Below are positions 28,596 to 42,657 of a stretch of 64,000 nucleotides of DNA, piece after piece; positions within the stretch are counted from its first letter, which is position 1, and each line of letters opens with the position of its first letter. A program made the translations under genes and the position numbers. The notes under the pieces are model-generated. The model ran no database searches, had not been told where the DNA came from, and saw only the letters and a program-made list of their open reading frames with translations. Source of the stretch: Ophiosphaerella korrae (taxonomy: Eukaryota; Ascomycota; Dothideomycetes; Pleosporales; Phaeosphaeriaceae); assembly GCA_028456385.1 (NCBI GenBank), contig JALNQF010000001.1, positions 1,239,583 to 1,303,582 on the forward strand, in the 5' to 3' direction.

Positions 28596-29022
28596 TATAA
28601 TAGGCTACCTATTATTAACTATAGGCGCCTATATTAGAAGTTAGTAGATTAAGAGATAATAATAAAAGCTTATATTAGGATCTATAATAACTATAAATAA
28701 TAAAAGATGTTTTATAACTATCTTATATTAGTATTCTATAGTTAATAGATTAAATTACTAATACTATCCTAATAATACATATCTTACTAACTATATACTT
28801 ATTATAATCTATAATCTATATTTACTAAGACTAGTAGATTAGAGATTACTTTAATCTATAATCTATTAACGCTAAGAGTCTATAGATTATAGATTACCTT
28901 AGGTATCTTAGTTATATATAGTTTCTTAATTAAAGTTATTACTTTACTTATCTTATACTTTATTAGCGCCTAGGTTAAGGCTAATTAGTTCTATCTTAAT
29001 TTCTTCTATTACACTTGTAATA
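28596..29022 (-). repeat. 3' LTR of Gypsy copy A
   Basis: Begins TATAATAGGCTACC and ends ACACTTGTAATA, next to a CT-rich tract that is the complement of the polypurine tract. Target duplication TAACT lies immediately left. Confidence 0.9.
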
Positions 29023-30320
29023 CTATCTCCTCTTTTAAGTAGGTTTTAGTTTTCTTATCTTAAAGCTAAAGTTATTAGTTTAGTTTCTTTATCTATATAG
29101 AGTTTTTTATCCTCTCTTATACCTATTTTATTTATACGTTATTACTACCTCTTTACTAATTACGTGTTATATAATAGTATTAAAATATTTCTTTACTTTT
29201 ATTATACTTCTCCTAAGTTAAACCTTAAGTCTCTTCTTTATATTATTTCTATTAATAATAGTAGAGCTTATAAAGTATATATTTATATAAATATATATAG
29301 CTCTTATAATATATCTAGCGTTTCTCTTTCTAAGTATAAGTTTATTATACTTATTCTTACGTCTAAGTTTAATAATAATAGAGAAAGCTATTAACTAAAC
29401 TTAAGAGAAATTACTATCTTAAATTATAGAAGCTAAAGCTAAGTGTAAGTAGATCTAAGAGCTTACGTAGAGTAAGCTAGTAGAGAATTAAGCTTATCTC
29501 TCTTATCTTTATAAGATAAAGGCCTTAAATAATAAGAAATTAGCTAAGTAGTTAATAGCTCTAGAAGCTAAGCTAGATTTAGATAAAGCGTTTAATATTA
29601 CTATAGTAGGTTCTACGCTAAATATTTTTATTATCTCTCTATCTATTATTAGTAGTATTAGTTCTCTTAGTTTACTACTAGACGTTCTAGAGAGTTTTAA
29701 TTTTAGAACTCTTCTAATTTCTTAGAGTAATTAAAATTATCTTCTAGTTCCTATATTTTTTCTTATAGTTGTCCTTTTTCGTCTATACCTATCTATTTTA
29801 CTAAGTAGTAGTTTCTTCTATTTTAAAACTAGTATTATAGGATTTTCTTAACTTCTTATTCTTCTTATTCTCTATACGTATCTACTTTATATACTAGTAG
29901 TTCTACGTTTTATAGTACTTATTCTAGTAGAGCTACGTAAAATATTAGGTATATCTTTATTTTATTTAGTAGCTTTAATCTATATATAACTAGTGTAACT
30001 TCTTTCTTAATTTTATATAGTCTTATCTTAACGTAGTCTAGTTTTAAACTTAGGTATTTACTTTTAATATTCTTCTATACTAACTATACTTTTTCTCTTT
30101 CTTTAAATTAAGGTCTCTCTTTATACTTCTTATTATAGTACTTTACTATATAATTATATAAGAATTCTATATCTTATCTTAATTAATTATATATATCTTT
30201 AAGTCTTTTAGTAAAGTTTTTTCTTTTTAGAGACTAAGATATTTAGTTTCTTAGTATTTAATATATATTAGGCTTAAATCTATAGTTTATAAAAAAGAGT
30301 AATACTTTTATTACTATATT

Positions 30321-30746
30321 TATAATAGGCTACCTATTATTAACTATAGGTACCTATATTAGAGTTAGTAGATTAAGAGGTAATAATAAAAGCTTATATT
30401 AAGATCTATAATAACTATAAATAGTAGAAGATATTTTATAACTATCTTATACTAGCGTTCTATAGTTAATAGATTAAATTACTAATACTATCTTAATAAT
30501 ACGTATTCTACTAACTATATACTTATTATAATCTATAATCTATAGTTACTAAGACTAGTAGATTATAGATTATCTTAATCTATAATCTATAGTTACTAAG
30601 AGTCTATAGATTATAGATTAGCCTAAGTGTCCTAGTTATATATAGTCTCCTAATTAAAGTTATTACTTTACTTATCTTATACCTTGTTAGCGCCTAGATT
30701 AAGACTAATTAGTTCTATCTTAATTTCTTCTATTATACCTATAATA
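30321..30746 (-). repeat. 3' LTR of Gypsy copy B
   Basis: 426 bases, beginning TATAATAGGCTACC and ending ACCTATAATA. The middle holds an inverted-repeat cluster of the word AATCTATAATCTATAG and its complement (about 30,530-30,625), also seen in the other family-1 LTRs. Confidence 0.92.
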
Positions 30747-33700
30747 CTATCTCTCCTTCTAGGTAGGTCCTAGTTCTCTTATCTTAAAGCTAAAGTTATT
30801 AGTCTAGTTTCTTTATTAATATAAAGTTCTTTATCTTCTCTTATACCTATTTTATCTATATATTATTACTACCTCCTTACTAATTGCGTGTTACGCAATA
30901 GTATTAAAATATTTCCTTACTCTTATTATACTTCTCCTAAGTTAAACCCTAAGTCTCTTCTTTATATTATTTCTATAAATAATAGTAAGGCCTATAAGGC
31001 GTATATTTATATAAATATACGTAGTTCTTATAACGTGTCTAGTATTTCTCTTTCTAAGTATAGGTTTATTATACTTATTCTTACGTCTAGGCTTAATAAT
31101 AATAGGGAAAGCTATTAACTAGACTTAAAAGAAATTACTATCTTAAATTATAGAGGCTAAAGCTAAGTATAAGCGTATCTAAGAGCTTGTATAGAGTAAG
31201 CTAGTAGAGAATTAAGCTTATCTCTCTTACTTTTATAAGATAAAGGCCTTAAATAATAAGAAATTAGCTAAGTAGTTAGTAGCTCTAGAAGCTAAGCTAG
31301 ACTTAGATAAGGCGTTTAATATTGCTATAGTAAGTCCTATACTAGACGTCTTTATCGTCTCTCTATCTATTATTAGTAACGTTAGTTCTCTTAGTTTACT
31401 ACTAGGCGTTCTAGAGAGTTTTAATTTTAGAATTCTTCTAATTTTTTAAAGTAATTAAAATTATCTTTTAGTTCCTATATCTCTTCTTATAGTTATCCTT
31501 TTTTATTTATACCTATCTATTCTACTAAGTAGTAATTTCTTCTATTATAGAACTAGTATTATAAGATTTTCTTAACTTCTTATTTTTTTTATTCTCTATA
31601 CATGTCTACTTTATATACTAGTAGTTTTACGTTCTATAGTACTTGTTCTAGTAGAGCTACGTAGAATATTAAGTATATTCTTATCTTATTTAGTAGCTTT
31701 AACTTAAATATAACTAGTATAATTCTTTTCTTAATTTTATATAGTCTTATCTTAACGTAGTCTAATTTTAAACTTAGGCGTTTACTCTTAATATTTTTAC
31801 GTACTAACTATACTTTTTCTCTCTTTCTAAATTAACGTCCTTCTTTATACTTCTTATTATAGTACTTAGCTATATAATCTTATAAGAATTCTACGTCTTA
31901 TCTTAGTTAATTGTGTATATCTTTAAGTTTATTAGTAAAGTTTTCTCCTTTTAGGGACTAAAATATCTAATTTCTTAGTATCTAATATACGTTAGGCTTA
32001 AATCTATAGTTTATAAAAAAAAGTAATACTCCTATTACTATATTCTTTACGCTATTATATACTAACTATACTATAGGTAGTAGCTATACCTAATTATTCT
32101 AGTTATAGTTAAGGTAGTATCTTAAGTATTACTCTACTATCTAATTTATTTATTCTAATTATCTATCTATTTATAGTTAATATACTGTAGATATTACGTG
32201 TTATATTCCTAATTATACTATTATTATTCTCTATAGTTTTAATATAAACTATATATCTTTATCTATAATAATTTTGTCTAGTAGTCTATATTAACTAATT
32301 ATAGTTCCTAGAACCTAATATATAGTAACCTCTATCTTACTTTTCTCTTTATATAGTTAGAAGTATATATACTTTATAAGCTTATCTACTATTATTATAA
32401 TTCTATTATACTTAACTCCTAATATTAGGTCTCTAGACTTAGGTAACTTTGTAATAAAGTCTATTATAATAACTCTCTATAGTTATTCTAGTATTTCTAC
32501 TAGTTATAATATTCTATATAGTGCGTATCTACTATATTTGTTTCTATAGTATTCTATATAGTTTTATAGTACTTCTATTACTAGTTATCTTGCTTTTAGA
32601 ATATAGTAGTCTTGTAGTAGTCTATCTAATATTTTTTTAATTCCTTAGTAACTATATACTAGTAACTTATAGAATTATCTTATAAATTCTCTTTATATCT
32701 TACTTAAGATATATATCCTTCTATAGGCTTTTACAAATTCTTCTTAAATTTCTAGCTTTTCTATTTCTTTAGATACTTCTTGTATTATTTTCTAAATCTA
32801 TTTATCTAGTTCGTTACTTATTCTTTTAAGTGTTATAGCTATCTTAAGTATATTTAAGACTAAGTATCCTTCTTTATTCTTAACTAGAACTATACTAGTA
32901 GCGTTTACTTCTTTTTATAAGTCTAGTCTTCTACTAAAGGCGTCTATAAATTAGTTATCTTTCCCTTTTATATATATAATTTCTATATTAAATATTAATA
33001 AGAATTCCTACTATTTTATATATTATTATAATAATTCTTTATTTATTATAAATCCTATAAGATTCTTATAGTCTATATAGACCTTTATCTAATATTTTAC
33101 TCTTTATAAGTATACTCTCTATTATTTAAATACTTTATAGATTACTAGTATTTCTTTGTTATAGATTAGATAGTTAAGTTCTACTATCTTTATTTTCTTA
33201 GAGAAGTATTTAACTAAATATTCTTTTTTAGTCTCTAGGTCTTCCTATATTAGTGCTATTCTATAGACTAAGTTAGATATATCTATCTTTACTATTACTA
33301 GTAGGTCTAGGTTATACATTTTAATAACTAGATTTTCTATAAATTTCTTCTTAATCTTTTTAAATACTTTATTATATTCTTTTATCTATTTAAATAGTGT
33401 ATCCTTTTTTATAAGTCTTATAATTAGTTCTATATCTTTAGACTATTTTACTATTAGCTTTCTATAGAAGTTAGCTAGTCTATAAAATTACTATACTTCT
33501 TTTAAGTTTCTTAGTGTTAGCTATTTGTTAATTAATCTAATCTTTTCTAGGTTAATCTTAATTTTTCCTAGTTTAATAATAAATCTAAGGAAGTCTATTT
33601 CTTTTATATAGAACTCGCATTTTCTTATTTTAAGAAATAGTTTATTTTCTACTAACTTCTCTAGTACCTTATATACGTGTTATACGTGTTCTTCCTCTAT

Positions 33701-36700
33701 TTCTAAGAATATAAGGATATTATCTAAGTATATAAATATAAATATATCTAAGTACTGTCTTAGTACTATATTAATCCTTTCTTAGAATACTACTAGTACG
33801 TTTATTAAGCTAAATAGTATAACTAGGTATTTATATAGTTTATATTATGTTCTAAATACTATTTTCTATTTATTACCTTTTTTAATTCTAATCTAATAGT
33901 AGGCGTTTTAGATATCTAGTTTTATAAAGATTCTCGCTCTTTATAGTCTATTTTATATTCTATCTATTTATAGTAGTAGGTATTAGTTTTTATTAGTAAT
34001 TACGTTAGTTTTCCTAAAATCTACGTAAGGTTATTTTTTACTTATTCTCTTTTTGTCTATAAATATAAGTCTATATACTACTTTAGATTTAGATTCTCTT
34101 ATCTACCTCTTCTTTATTATATTTTAGATAAATACTTATTTAATTTTAGATTTTTCTTCTATCTTTTAGTAGACTAGGCTCTATCTTACGTCTTTACCTT
34201 CTTTTAGTTCTATTACTAAGTCCTATACTTAGTATTCTAGAAGGTAGTCTTCTAGTTTAATAAGTTATTTTTCCTATTTCTTATATTCTTTAGGAAATTC
34301 TCCTTTATATATACTTATGTTAGCTTTTAATATATCTACTCTAGGATATTTAATTTCTCCTATTCTCTAATTAATTCTTAGGTTTATTATCTATAACTAT
34401 AGTATACCTAGTATAATATCTTATTTATTATTAATTATTATTATATCTATAACTATATTCTTAATTTCTAGTCCTTCTAATTTTAGTATTAAGGGTACTG
34501 TCTCGAACTATATAGGTTCCTAGAATAGTTTTCCTTTAATTATACTTAGTTATTAAGAGTACTTCTTTATAGTATACTTTATTTCTTGTATCTCTATAAA
34601 CTTCTTTAATATAAAGTTTTTTATAGCTCTACTATTAATTATTAATTATACTTCTCTTCCTTAGTATATACTTATTTTTATAATGTATAGGCTTCTTATA
34701 CCTTCTAGCTTTTCTTACTTTAGTAATTTATTAAATTATCTATCTTTTTAAAGCTATAGCCTTATCTTAAGTTTATATTCTTTATATTTTAGATATTTAT
34801 TATTTATATATTTATACTATAGTCCTCTCTAGACGTATTTCTTTATTAACTTAGATCTAGGTCTTACTACTAAGTATCTATCTTCTAGAATTATTTCCTA
34901 TCCTTAGATATCTTCTACTATAATTACTCTTATATAGTTATAGCTTTATCTTCTTATAAGCTATATATTATTATTTACTTTAGGGTTTCTATATATAATA
35001 TAGTTTTTATCTAGGTATAATATCTATAATACTTTAAAGTATACTAGATATTTTAGATCTATTATTTTGTTATCCCCTTCTTAGTACTTATCTTTACTAA
35101 GTATATTTATAGTTAGGATATAGTACACTATTAGTATTCTTAGTATATAGGCTTTATTAATTTATCGCGTCTTTCTTATAAGGTATTACTATTTTCTTTA
35201 TATAGGTATTCTTTTTACTATAACTATATATTACTTTATCTATTCCTAAAATAGTATAAACTTTATTTCTTTTAGATTATATTCTTTCTAGTCTTTATAC
35301 GCTTCCTCTATACTTATAACTATTAAGTATATCTAAATAAACCTCTATTCTTTATTTTATTCCTCTATATCTATTATTATATAGCTATTATAGCTATATA
35401 TTATTAGCTAGGTATACTTTATACTTCTTATACTAATATATTTTTTACTTTCTTGTAGTTCTTTAGAAGTAGTTATAGTAGTCTCTCTATCTAGTACTAG
35501 TTTATTAGCCTAGATTAATAGTACTAGGGGCTTTTCTCTTTATAAGTCTTCTATTAGTAAGTTTATTACTTAAGCTATCTCTTTTAGCTAAGCTTTTATT
35601 CTACTTTCTTTTATTATAGCTACTCTATATCTCTATTTCTATAGAAACTATACTACTCTCTATTTACTAGAAAGATATATATAGTAGTTGTTATTATAAT
35701 AAAAGGTCTAATAAAGTATTACGTATTATACTTCTTTACTCCTAGCTACCTTCTCTTAAGGTTTAGCCTATACTTATAGTGCTTCTTTCTTCTTCTTAGT
35801 TATTTTTAACTAAGTTTCTTTTTTTTAGGTCCTTATTCTTATAGTCTTTTATAAAGTGTCTTAGTTTCCTATATTTATAGTATACTATATCCCTCTTCTT
35901 TTATAATTAGTAGTCTTTTATATAGTAGCCTAGTTTACTATAGTTAAAGTACGTAAAGTCTTTATTCTTCTTCTTTTTCTTGTCTTTATTAGTATTAAGG
36001 ATTATTAAGTCTCTCTTATTGTAGTTCTAGGTATAACCTCTATATTTATTCTTCTTCTATTCTTAAAGATTATTATTAATTTATATTACCTATTATTTTA
36101 AAGCTTCTAGTATTCGTAGTTTCTCTATATATATTATCTTATATTAGATCTTAGAGTTAAGTTCTTGTTTAAATTATAATATTAGAGCTAACTTATTCTA
36201 TTCTATATTTTATAATAGTTATTTAAACTATAATATATACTTTAGAATACTTTAGTTTTATATAAGCTTTTCTAGCTACTCTTTAGCTTATTAGGTAACG
36301 TCTATATCTCTAAACGCTACTCTTATTTATTTAGTAAAGTATTTATAACTTCTAAAAATAGCTCTAGTTTTATCCTTCTAAGTTATTAGTAAATATATCG
36401 TATAGTCTATCTAGTAAGGCTTATACTATCTTATTACGTTTTTATTAAGGTATAATCTAATATATATTACTTTCTTCTCTTTTATATTAAAGTATAGTAC
36501 TTATATATCTATCTAGAGTTATACTAATATAATAAAGAGTCTTAAATTCTTTCTTGTTCTATTAAACTTCTTAAGAACAAGTATCTTTAGTAGTTTCTTT
36601 ATTGCGCTTATTACTAGGCGTTATATAATTAGTTCTATTTAATTCTATCTTTAGATAATAGCTTTAATTTATACCTTGTTTTATTTCGCGTAATCTTATA

Positions 36701-36924
36701 GTTCCTTATTCTATATTTCTAAGGCGTTAATTACTATTTTTATATCTTCTTTATTATTAATTAGTTAGTTAAGATAACCTTTAATTATTTCCTATATAGT
36801 ACTATCTATTTTAAGACTACTCTTAGAGGCTTTACTTATTTATTTAGTTAAACTTTCTACTATTATATTAGCTAGACTACGTACTACTTACGCTTTACTT
36901 TTTATAATAACTAAATTAGTAAGG

Positions 36925-37350
36925 TATAATAGGCTACCTATTGTTAACTATAGGTACCTATATTAAGGTTAGTAGATTAAGAAGTAATAATAAAAGCTTA
37001 TATTAGGATCTATAATAACTATAAATAGTAGAAGATATTTTATAACTATCTTATACTAGCGTTCTATAGTTAATAGATTAAATTACTAATACTATCTTAA
37101 TAATACGTATTCTACTAACTATATACTTATTATAATCTATAATCTATAGTTACTAAGACTAGTAGATTATAGATTATCTTAATCTATAATCTATAGTTAC
37201 TAAGAGTCTATAGATTATAGATTAGCCTAGGTGTCCTAGTTATATATAGTCTCCTAATTAAAGTTATTACCTTACTTGTCTTATACCTTGTTAGCGCCTA
37301 GATTAGGACTAATTAGTTCTATCTCGATTTCCTCTATTATACCTATATTA
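36925..37350 (-). repeat. 5' LTR of Gypsy copy B
   Basis: 426 bases, matching 30,321-30,746 closely; it ends ACCTATATTA followed by the duplication ATATT. The few differences from its partner suggest recent insertion relative to copy A. Confidence 0.92.
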
Positions 37351-40300
37351 ATATTCTTTGCACTATTATATACTAACTATACTATAAGTAATAGTTATAC
37401 CTAATTATTCTAGTTATAGTTAAGGTAGTATCTTAAATATTATTTTACTATCTAATTTATTTATTTTAACTATTTATCTATCTATAGTTAGTATACTATA
37501 GACATTATATAATATATTTCTAATTACACTATTATTATTCTTTATAGTTTTAATATAAATTATATATCTTTATCTATAATAATTTTATCTAGTAGTCTAT
37601 ATTAACTAATTACTATTCCTAGAACTTAGTATATAGTAACCTCTATCTTACTTTTCTCTTTATATAGTTAGAAGTATATATACTTTATAAGCTTATTTAC
37701 TATAGTTATAATTTTATTATACTTAACTTCTAATATTAGGTTTTTAGACTTAAGTAACTTTATAATAAAGTCTATTATAATAACTCTCTATAGTTATTCT
37801 AGTATTTCTACTAGTTATAATATTCTATATAGTATATATCTATTATACTTATTTTTATAGTATTTTATATAATCTTATAGTACTTCTATTACTAATTATC
37901 TTACTTTTAGAATATAGTAGTCTTATAGTAGTCTATCTAATATCTTTTTAATTCTTTAGTAACTATATACTAGTAATTTATAGAATTATCTTATAAATTC
38001 TTTCTAAATCCTACTTAGAATATATATTCTTCTATAAGCTTGTATAAATCCTTCTTAGATTTCTAGTTTCTCTATTTCTTTAGAAGCTTTTTACGTTGTT
38101 TTCTAAATCTATTTATTTAGCTTACTACTTATTCTTTTAAGTATTATAGCTATCTTAAGTATATTTAAGACTAAATATCCTTTTTTATTCTTAATTAGAA
38201 CTATACTAGTAGTACTTACTTCTTCTTATAAGTCTAGTCTTCTACTAAGAGTATCTATAAATTAGTTATCTTTCCCTTTTATATATATAATTTCTATATT
38301 AAATATTAATAAGAATTCCTACTATCTTATATAGTATTATAATAGTTCTTTATTTATTATAAATCTTATAAGATTTTTATAGTCTATATAGACCTTTATC
38401 TAATACTTTACTCTTTATAAGTATACTTTCTATTATTTAAATACTTTATAGATTACTAGTATTTCTTTATTATAGATTAAGTAGTTAAGTTCTACTATTT
38501 TTATCTTTTTAGAGAAGTATTTAACTAAATATTCTTTCTTAGTCTCTAAGTCTTCTTATATTAGTACTATTCTATATACTAAGTTAGATATATCTATTTT
38601 TACTATTACTAGTAAGTCTAGGTTATATATTCTAATAACTAGATTTTCTATAAACTTTCTTTTAATCTTTTTAAATACTTTATTATATTCCTTTATCTAT
38701 TTAAATAGTGTGTCTTTTTTTATAAGTCTTATTATTAGTTCTATATCTTTAGACTATCTTATTATTAACTTTCTATAAAAGTTAGCTAGCCTATAAAATT
38801 ATTGTACTTCTTTTAGGTTTCTTAGTATTAGCTATTTATTAATTAATCTAATCTTTTCTAGGTTAATCCTAATTTTTCTTAGTTTAATAATAAATCTAAG
38901 GAAATCTATTTTCTTTATATAAAATTTATATTTTCTTATTTTAAAAAATAGTTTATTTTTTATAAGTTTTTCTAGTACCTTGTATATATATTATACGTGT
39001 TCTTCCTCTATTTCTAAGAATATAAGGATATTATCTAAGTATATAAATATAAATATATCTAAGTACTCTCTTAGTACTATATTAATTCTTTCTTAGAATA
39101 CTACTAGTACGTTTATTAAGCTAAATAGTATAACTAAGTATTTATATAGTCTATACTATATTCTAAATACTATTTTTTACTTATTACCTTTTCTAATTCT
39201 AATCTAGTAGTAGGCGTTTTAGATATCTAGTTTTATAAAGATTTTTACTCTTTATAGTCTATCTTATATTTTATCTATTTATAGTAGTAAGTATTAGTTC
39301 TTATTTATAATTACGTTAGTTTTCCTAAAATCTATATAAGGTCTCTTGTTACTAGTTCTTTTTTTATCTATAAATATTAGTCTATATACTACTAAGAATT
39401 TAGATTCTCTTATCTATCCTTTCTTTATTACGTTCTAGATAAACGTTTATTTAATTTTAGATTCTTCTTCTATTTTTTAATAGACTAAGCTCTATCTTAT
39501 ATTTTTACTTTCTTCTAGTTCTATTACTAAGTCCTATAGTTAATATTCTAGAAAGTAGTCTTCTAGTTCTATAAGCTATTTCTCTTATTTCTTATATTCT
39601 TCTAGGAATTCTCCTTTATATATATTTATGTTAGCTTTTAATATATCTTGTCTAAGGTAGTTAATTTCTTCTATTCTCTAATTAATTCTTAGGTTAGTTA
39701 TCTATAACTATAGTATCTCTAGTATAATATCTTATTTATTATTAATTATTATTATATCTATAACTATATTCTTAATCTCTAGTCTTTCTAACTTTAGTAT
39801 TAAAGGTATTATCTTAAACTATATAAGTTCTTAAAATAGTTTTCTTTTAATTATACTTAGTTATTAAAGGTACTTCTTTATTATATACTATATTCCTTGT
39901 ATTTCTATAAACTTCTTTAATATAAAGTTCTTTATAGCTCTACTATTAATTATTAATTATACTTCTTTTTCTTAGTATATACTTGTTTTTATAATATATA
40001 AGCCTCTTATACTTTCTAGCTTTTTTTACTTTAGTAATTTATTAAACTATCTATCTATCTAGAGCTATAGCCTTGTTTTAAGTTTATATTCTTTGTATTT
40101 TAGATATTTATTATTTATATATTTATACTATAGTCCTCCTTAGACGTATTTCTTTACTAGTTTAGATCTAGGTCTTACTACTACGTATCTATCTTCTAAG
40201 ATTATTTCTTATCCTTAGATATCTTCTACTATAATTACTCTTATATAATTATAGCTTCTTCTTCTTATAAGCTATACGTTATTATTTACTTTAGAGTTTC

Positions 40301-42230
40301 TATATATAATATAGTTCTTATCTAAGTATAATATCTATAATACTTTAAAGTGTACTAGATACTCTAGATCTATTATCTTATTATCCCCTTCTTAGTACTT
40401 ATCTTTACTAAGTATCTCTATTATTAAGATATAGTATACTACTAGTACTCTTAGTATATAAGCTTTGTTAATCTATTATATTTTCTTTATAAAGTATTCT
40501 TATTCTTTTAGTATAGGTATTCTTCTTACTATAACTATATATTACTTTATCTATTCTTAAAATAGTATAAACTTAGTTTCTTTAAGATTACGTTCTTTCT
40601 AATCTTTATACGCTTCTTCTATACTTATAACTATTAAGTATATTTAAATAAACTTCTATTCTTTATTTTATTCTTTTATATCTATTATTATATAGCTATT
40701 ATAACTATATATTATTAGCTAAGTATACTTTATACTTCTTATACTAACTTATCTCTTACTCTCTTATAGTCTTTTAGAGGTAGTTGTTATAGTCTCTTTA
40801 TCTAGTACTAGTTCTTTAGCTTAGATTAGTAGTACTAGAGGCTCTTCTCCTTTTAAGTCTTCTATTAGTAAGTCTATTACTTATACTATTTCTTTTAGCT
40901 AAGCTTTTATTCTACTTTCTTTTATTATAGCTACTTTATATCTCTATTATAAGAAGTATCTTACTCTCTATTTACTAGAAAGATATATATAGTAGTTATT
41001 ATTATAATAAAAGGTTTAGTAGAGCCTTACGTATTATACTTCTTTACTCTTAGCTACTTTCTTTTAAGGTTTAGCCTATACTTATAGTACTTTTTTCTTC
41101 TTCTTAGTTATTTTTAACTAAGTTTTTTTTTTTAGGTCTTTACTTCTATAGTCTTTTATAAAGTGTCTTAGTTTTCTATATTTATAATATACTATATCTT
41201 TCTTTTTTTATAATTAGTAGTCTTTTACGTAGTAGCTTTTTTTACTATAGTTAAAGTATATAAAGTCTTTATTTTTCTTTTTCTTTTTATCTTTATTAGT
41301 ATTAAGGACTATTAGGTCTCTTTTGTTATAGTTCTAGGTATAACCTCTATACTTATTTTTCTTCTATTTTTAAAGATTATTATTAATTTATATTACTTCT
41401 TACTTTAAAGCTTCTAGTATCTATAGTTTCTCTATATATATTATCTTGTATTAGATCTTAGAGTTAAGTCTTTATTTAAATTATAATATTAAAGCTAACT
41501 TATTCTACTCTATATTTTACAATAGTTATTTAAACTATAATATATATTTTAGAATACTCTAGTTTTATATAAGCTTTTCTAATTACTCTTTAGCTTATTA
41601 GGTAATATCTATATCTTTAAACGCTACTCTTATTTATTTAGTAAAGTATTTATAACTTCTAAAGATAGCTTTAGTTTTATCCTTCTAGGTTATTAGTAAA
41701 TATATTATATAATTAGTCTAGTAAAGTTTATACTATCTTATTACGTCTTCTTCTAGGTATAATCTAATATATATTACTTTCTTTTCTTCTATATTAAAGT
41801 ATAGTACTTATATATCTATCTAAAGTTATATAAATATAAAGAAGAGTCTTAAGTTTTCTTTTATTTTATTAAACTTCTTAAGTATAAGTATCTTTAGTAG
41901 TTTCTTTATTGCGCTTATTTCTAGATATTATATAATTAACTCTATCTAGTTCTATCTTTAGATAATAGCTTTAATTTATACCTTGTTTTATTTCGCGTAG
42001 TCTTGTAGTTCCTTATTCTACGTTTTTAAGGTATTAATTACTATTTTTATATCTTCTTTATTATTAATTAACTAGTTAAGACAACTTTTATTATTTCCTA
42101 TATAGTACTATCTAATTTAGGACTACTCCTAGGGGCTTTACTTAATTATTTAGTTAAACTTTCTACTATTATATTAGCTAGACTATACGCTACTTACGCT
42201 TTACTTCTTATAATAACTAAATTAGTAAGG

Positions 42231-42657
42231 TATAATAGGCTACTTATTATTAACTATAGGCGCCTATATTAGAAGTTAGTAGATTATAAAATAATAATAA
42301 AAACTTATATTAGAATCTATAATAACTATAAATAATAGAAGATATTTTATAACTATCTTGTATTAGCGTTCTATAGTTAATAGATTAAATTACTAATACT
42401 ATTCTAATAATACGTATCTTACTAACTATATACTTATTATAATCTATAATCTATATTTACTAAGACTAGTAGATTATAGATTACCTTAATCTATAATCTA
42501 TTAACGCTAAGAGTCTATAGATTATAGATTACTCTAGGTATCCTAGTTATATATAGTTTCCTAATTAAGGTTATTACTTTACTTATCTTATACTTTGTTA
42601 GCGCCTAGGTTAGGGCTAATTAGTTCTATCTCGATTTCTTCTATTATACCTATAATA
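42231..42657 (-). repeat. 5' LTR of Gypsy copy A
   Basis: 427 bases, beginning TATAATAGGCTACTT and ending ACCTATAATA, followed by the target duplication TAACT and then the resumed pogo/Fot1 transposase frame. Confidence 0.92.

Larger units (their letters stand above)
30321..37350 (-). mobile_element. Gypsy family-1 copy B (complete, nested in copy A)
   Basis: A 7,030-base element with 426-base LTRs at 30,321-30,746 and 36,925-37,350, flanked by the exact target duplication ATATT (30,316-30,320 and 37,351-37,355). It splits copy A between A-C-T and C-T-T-T, the same site that reads uninterrupted inside copy B itself (around 32,038). On the minus strand: leader and gag from 36,924, zinc-knuckle relic near 35,920-35,960, RT with YLDN near 33,700-33,745, RNase H, integrase near 32,200-32,900, chromodomain tail near 31,400-31,800, polypurine tract (complement of 30,747-30,760). 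No intact ORF. Confidence 0.95.
28596..42657 (-). mobile_element. Gypsy family-1 copy A (complete, split by copy B)
   Basis: 427-base LTRs at 28,596-29,022 and 42,231-42,657 are flanked by the exact 5-base target duplication TAACT (28,591-28,595 and 42,658-42,662). Subtracting copy B and its duplication gives 7,027 bases, equal to copy B. The internal sequence is in two parts, 29,023-30,320 (3' part: chromodomain end and 3' region) and 37,356-42,230 (integrase, RT with YLDN near 39,020-39,060, RNase H, gag). It interrupts the pogo/Fot1 transposase gene. All frames are broken by RIP. Confidence 0.93.

Noticed and set aside
29164..31118. Two similar 76-codon + strand ORFs (29,164-29,394 and 30,888-31,118) inside Gypsy copies A and B.
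   Set aside because: They are matching segments of two copies of the same RIPed element, on the strand opposite gag-pol, with composition set by AT enrichment. The sense strand is equally open there, so openness proves nothing.
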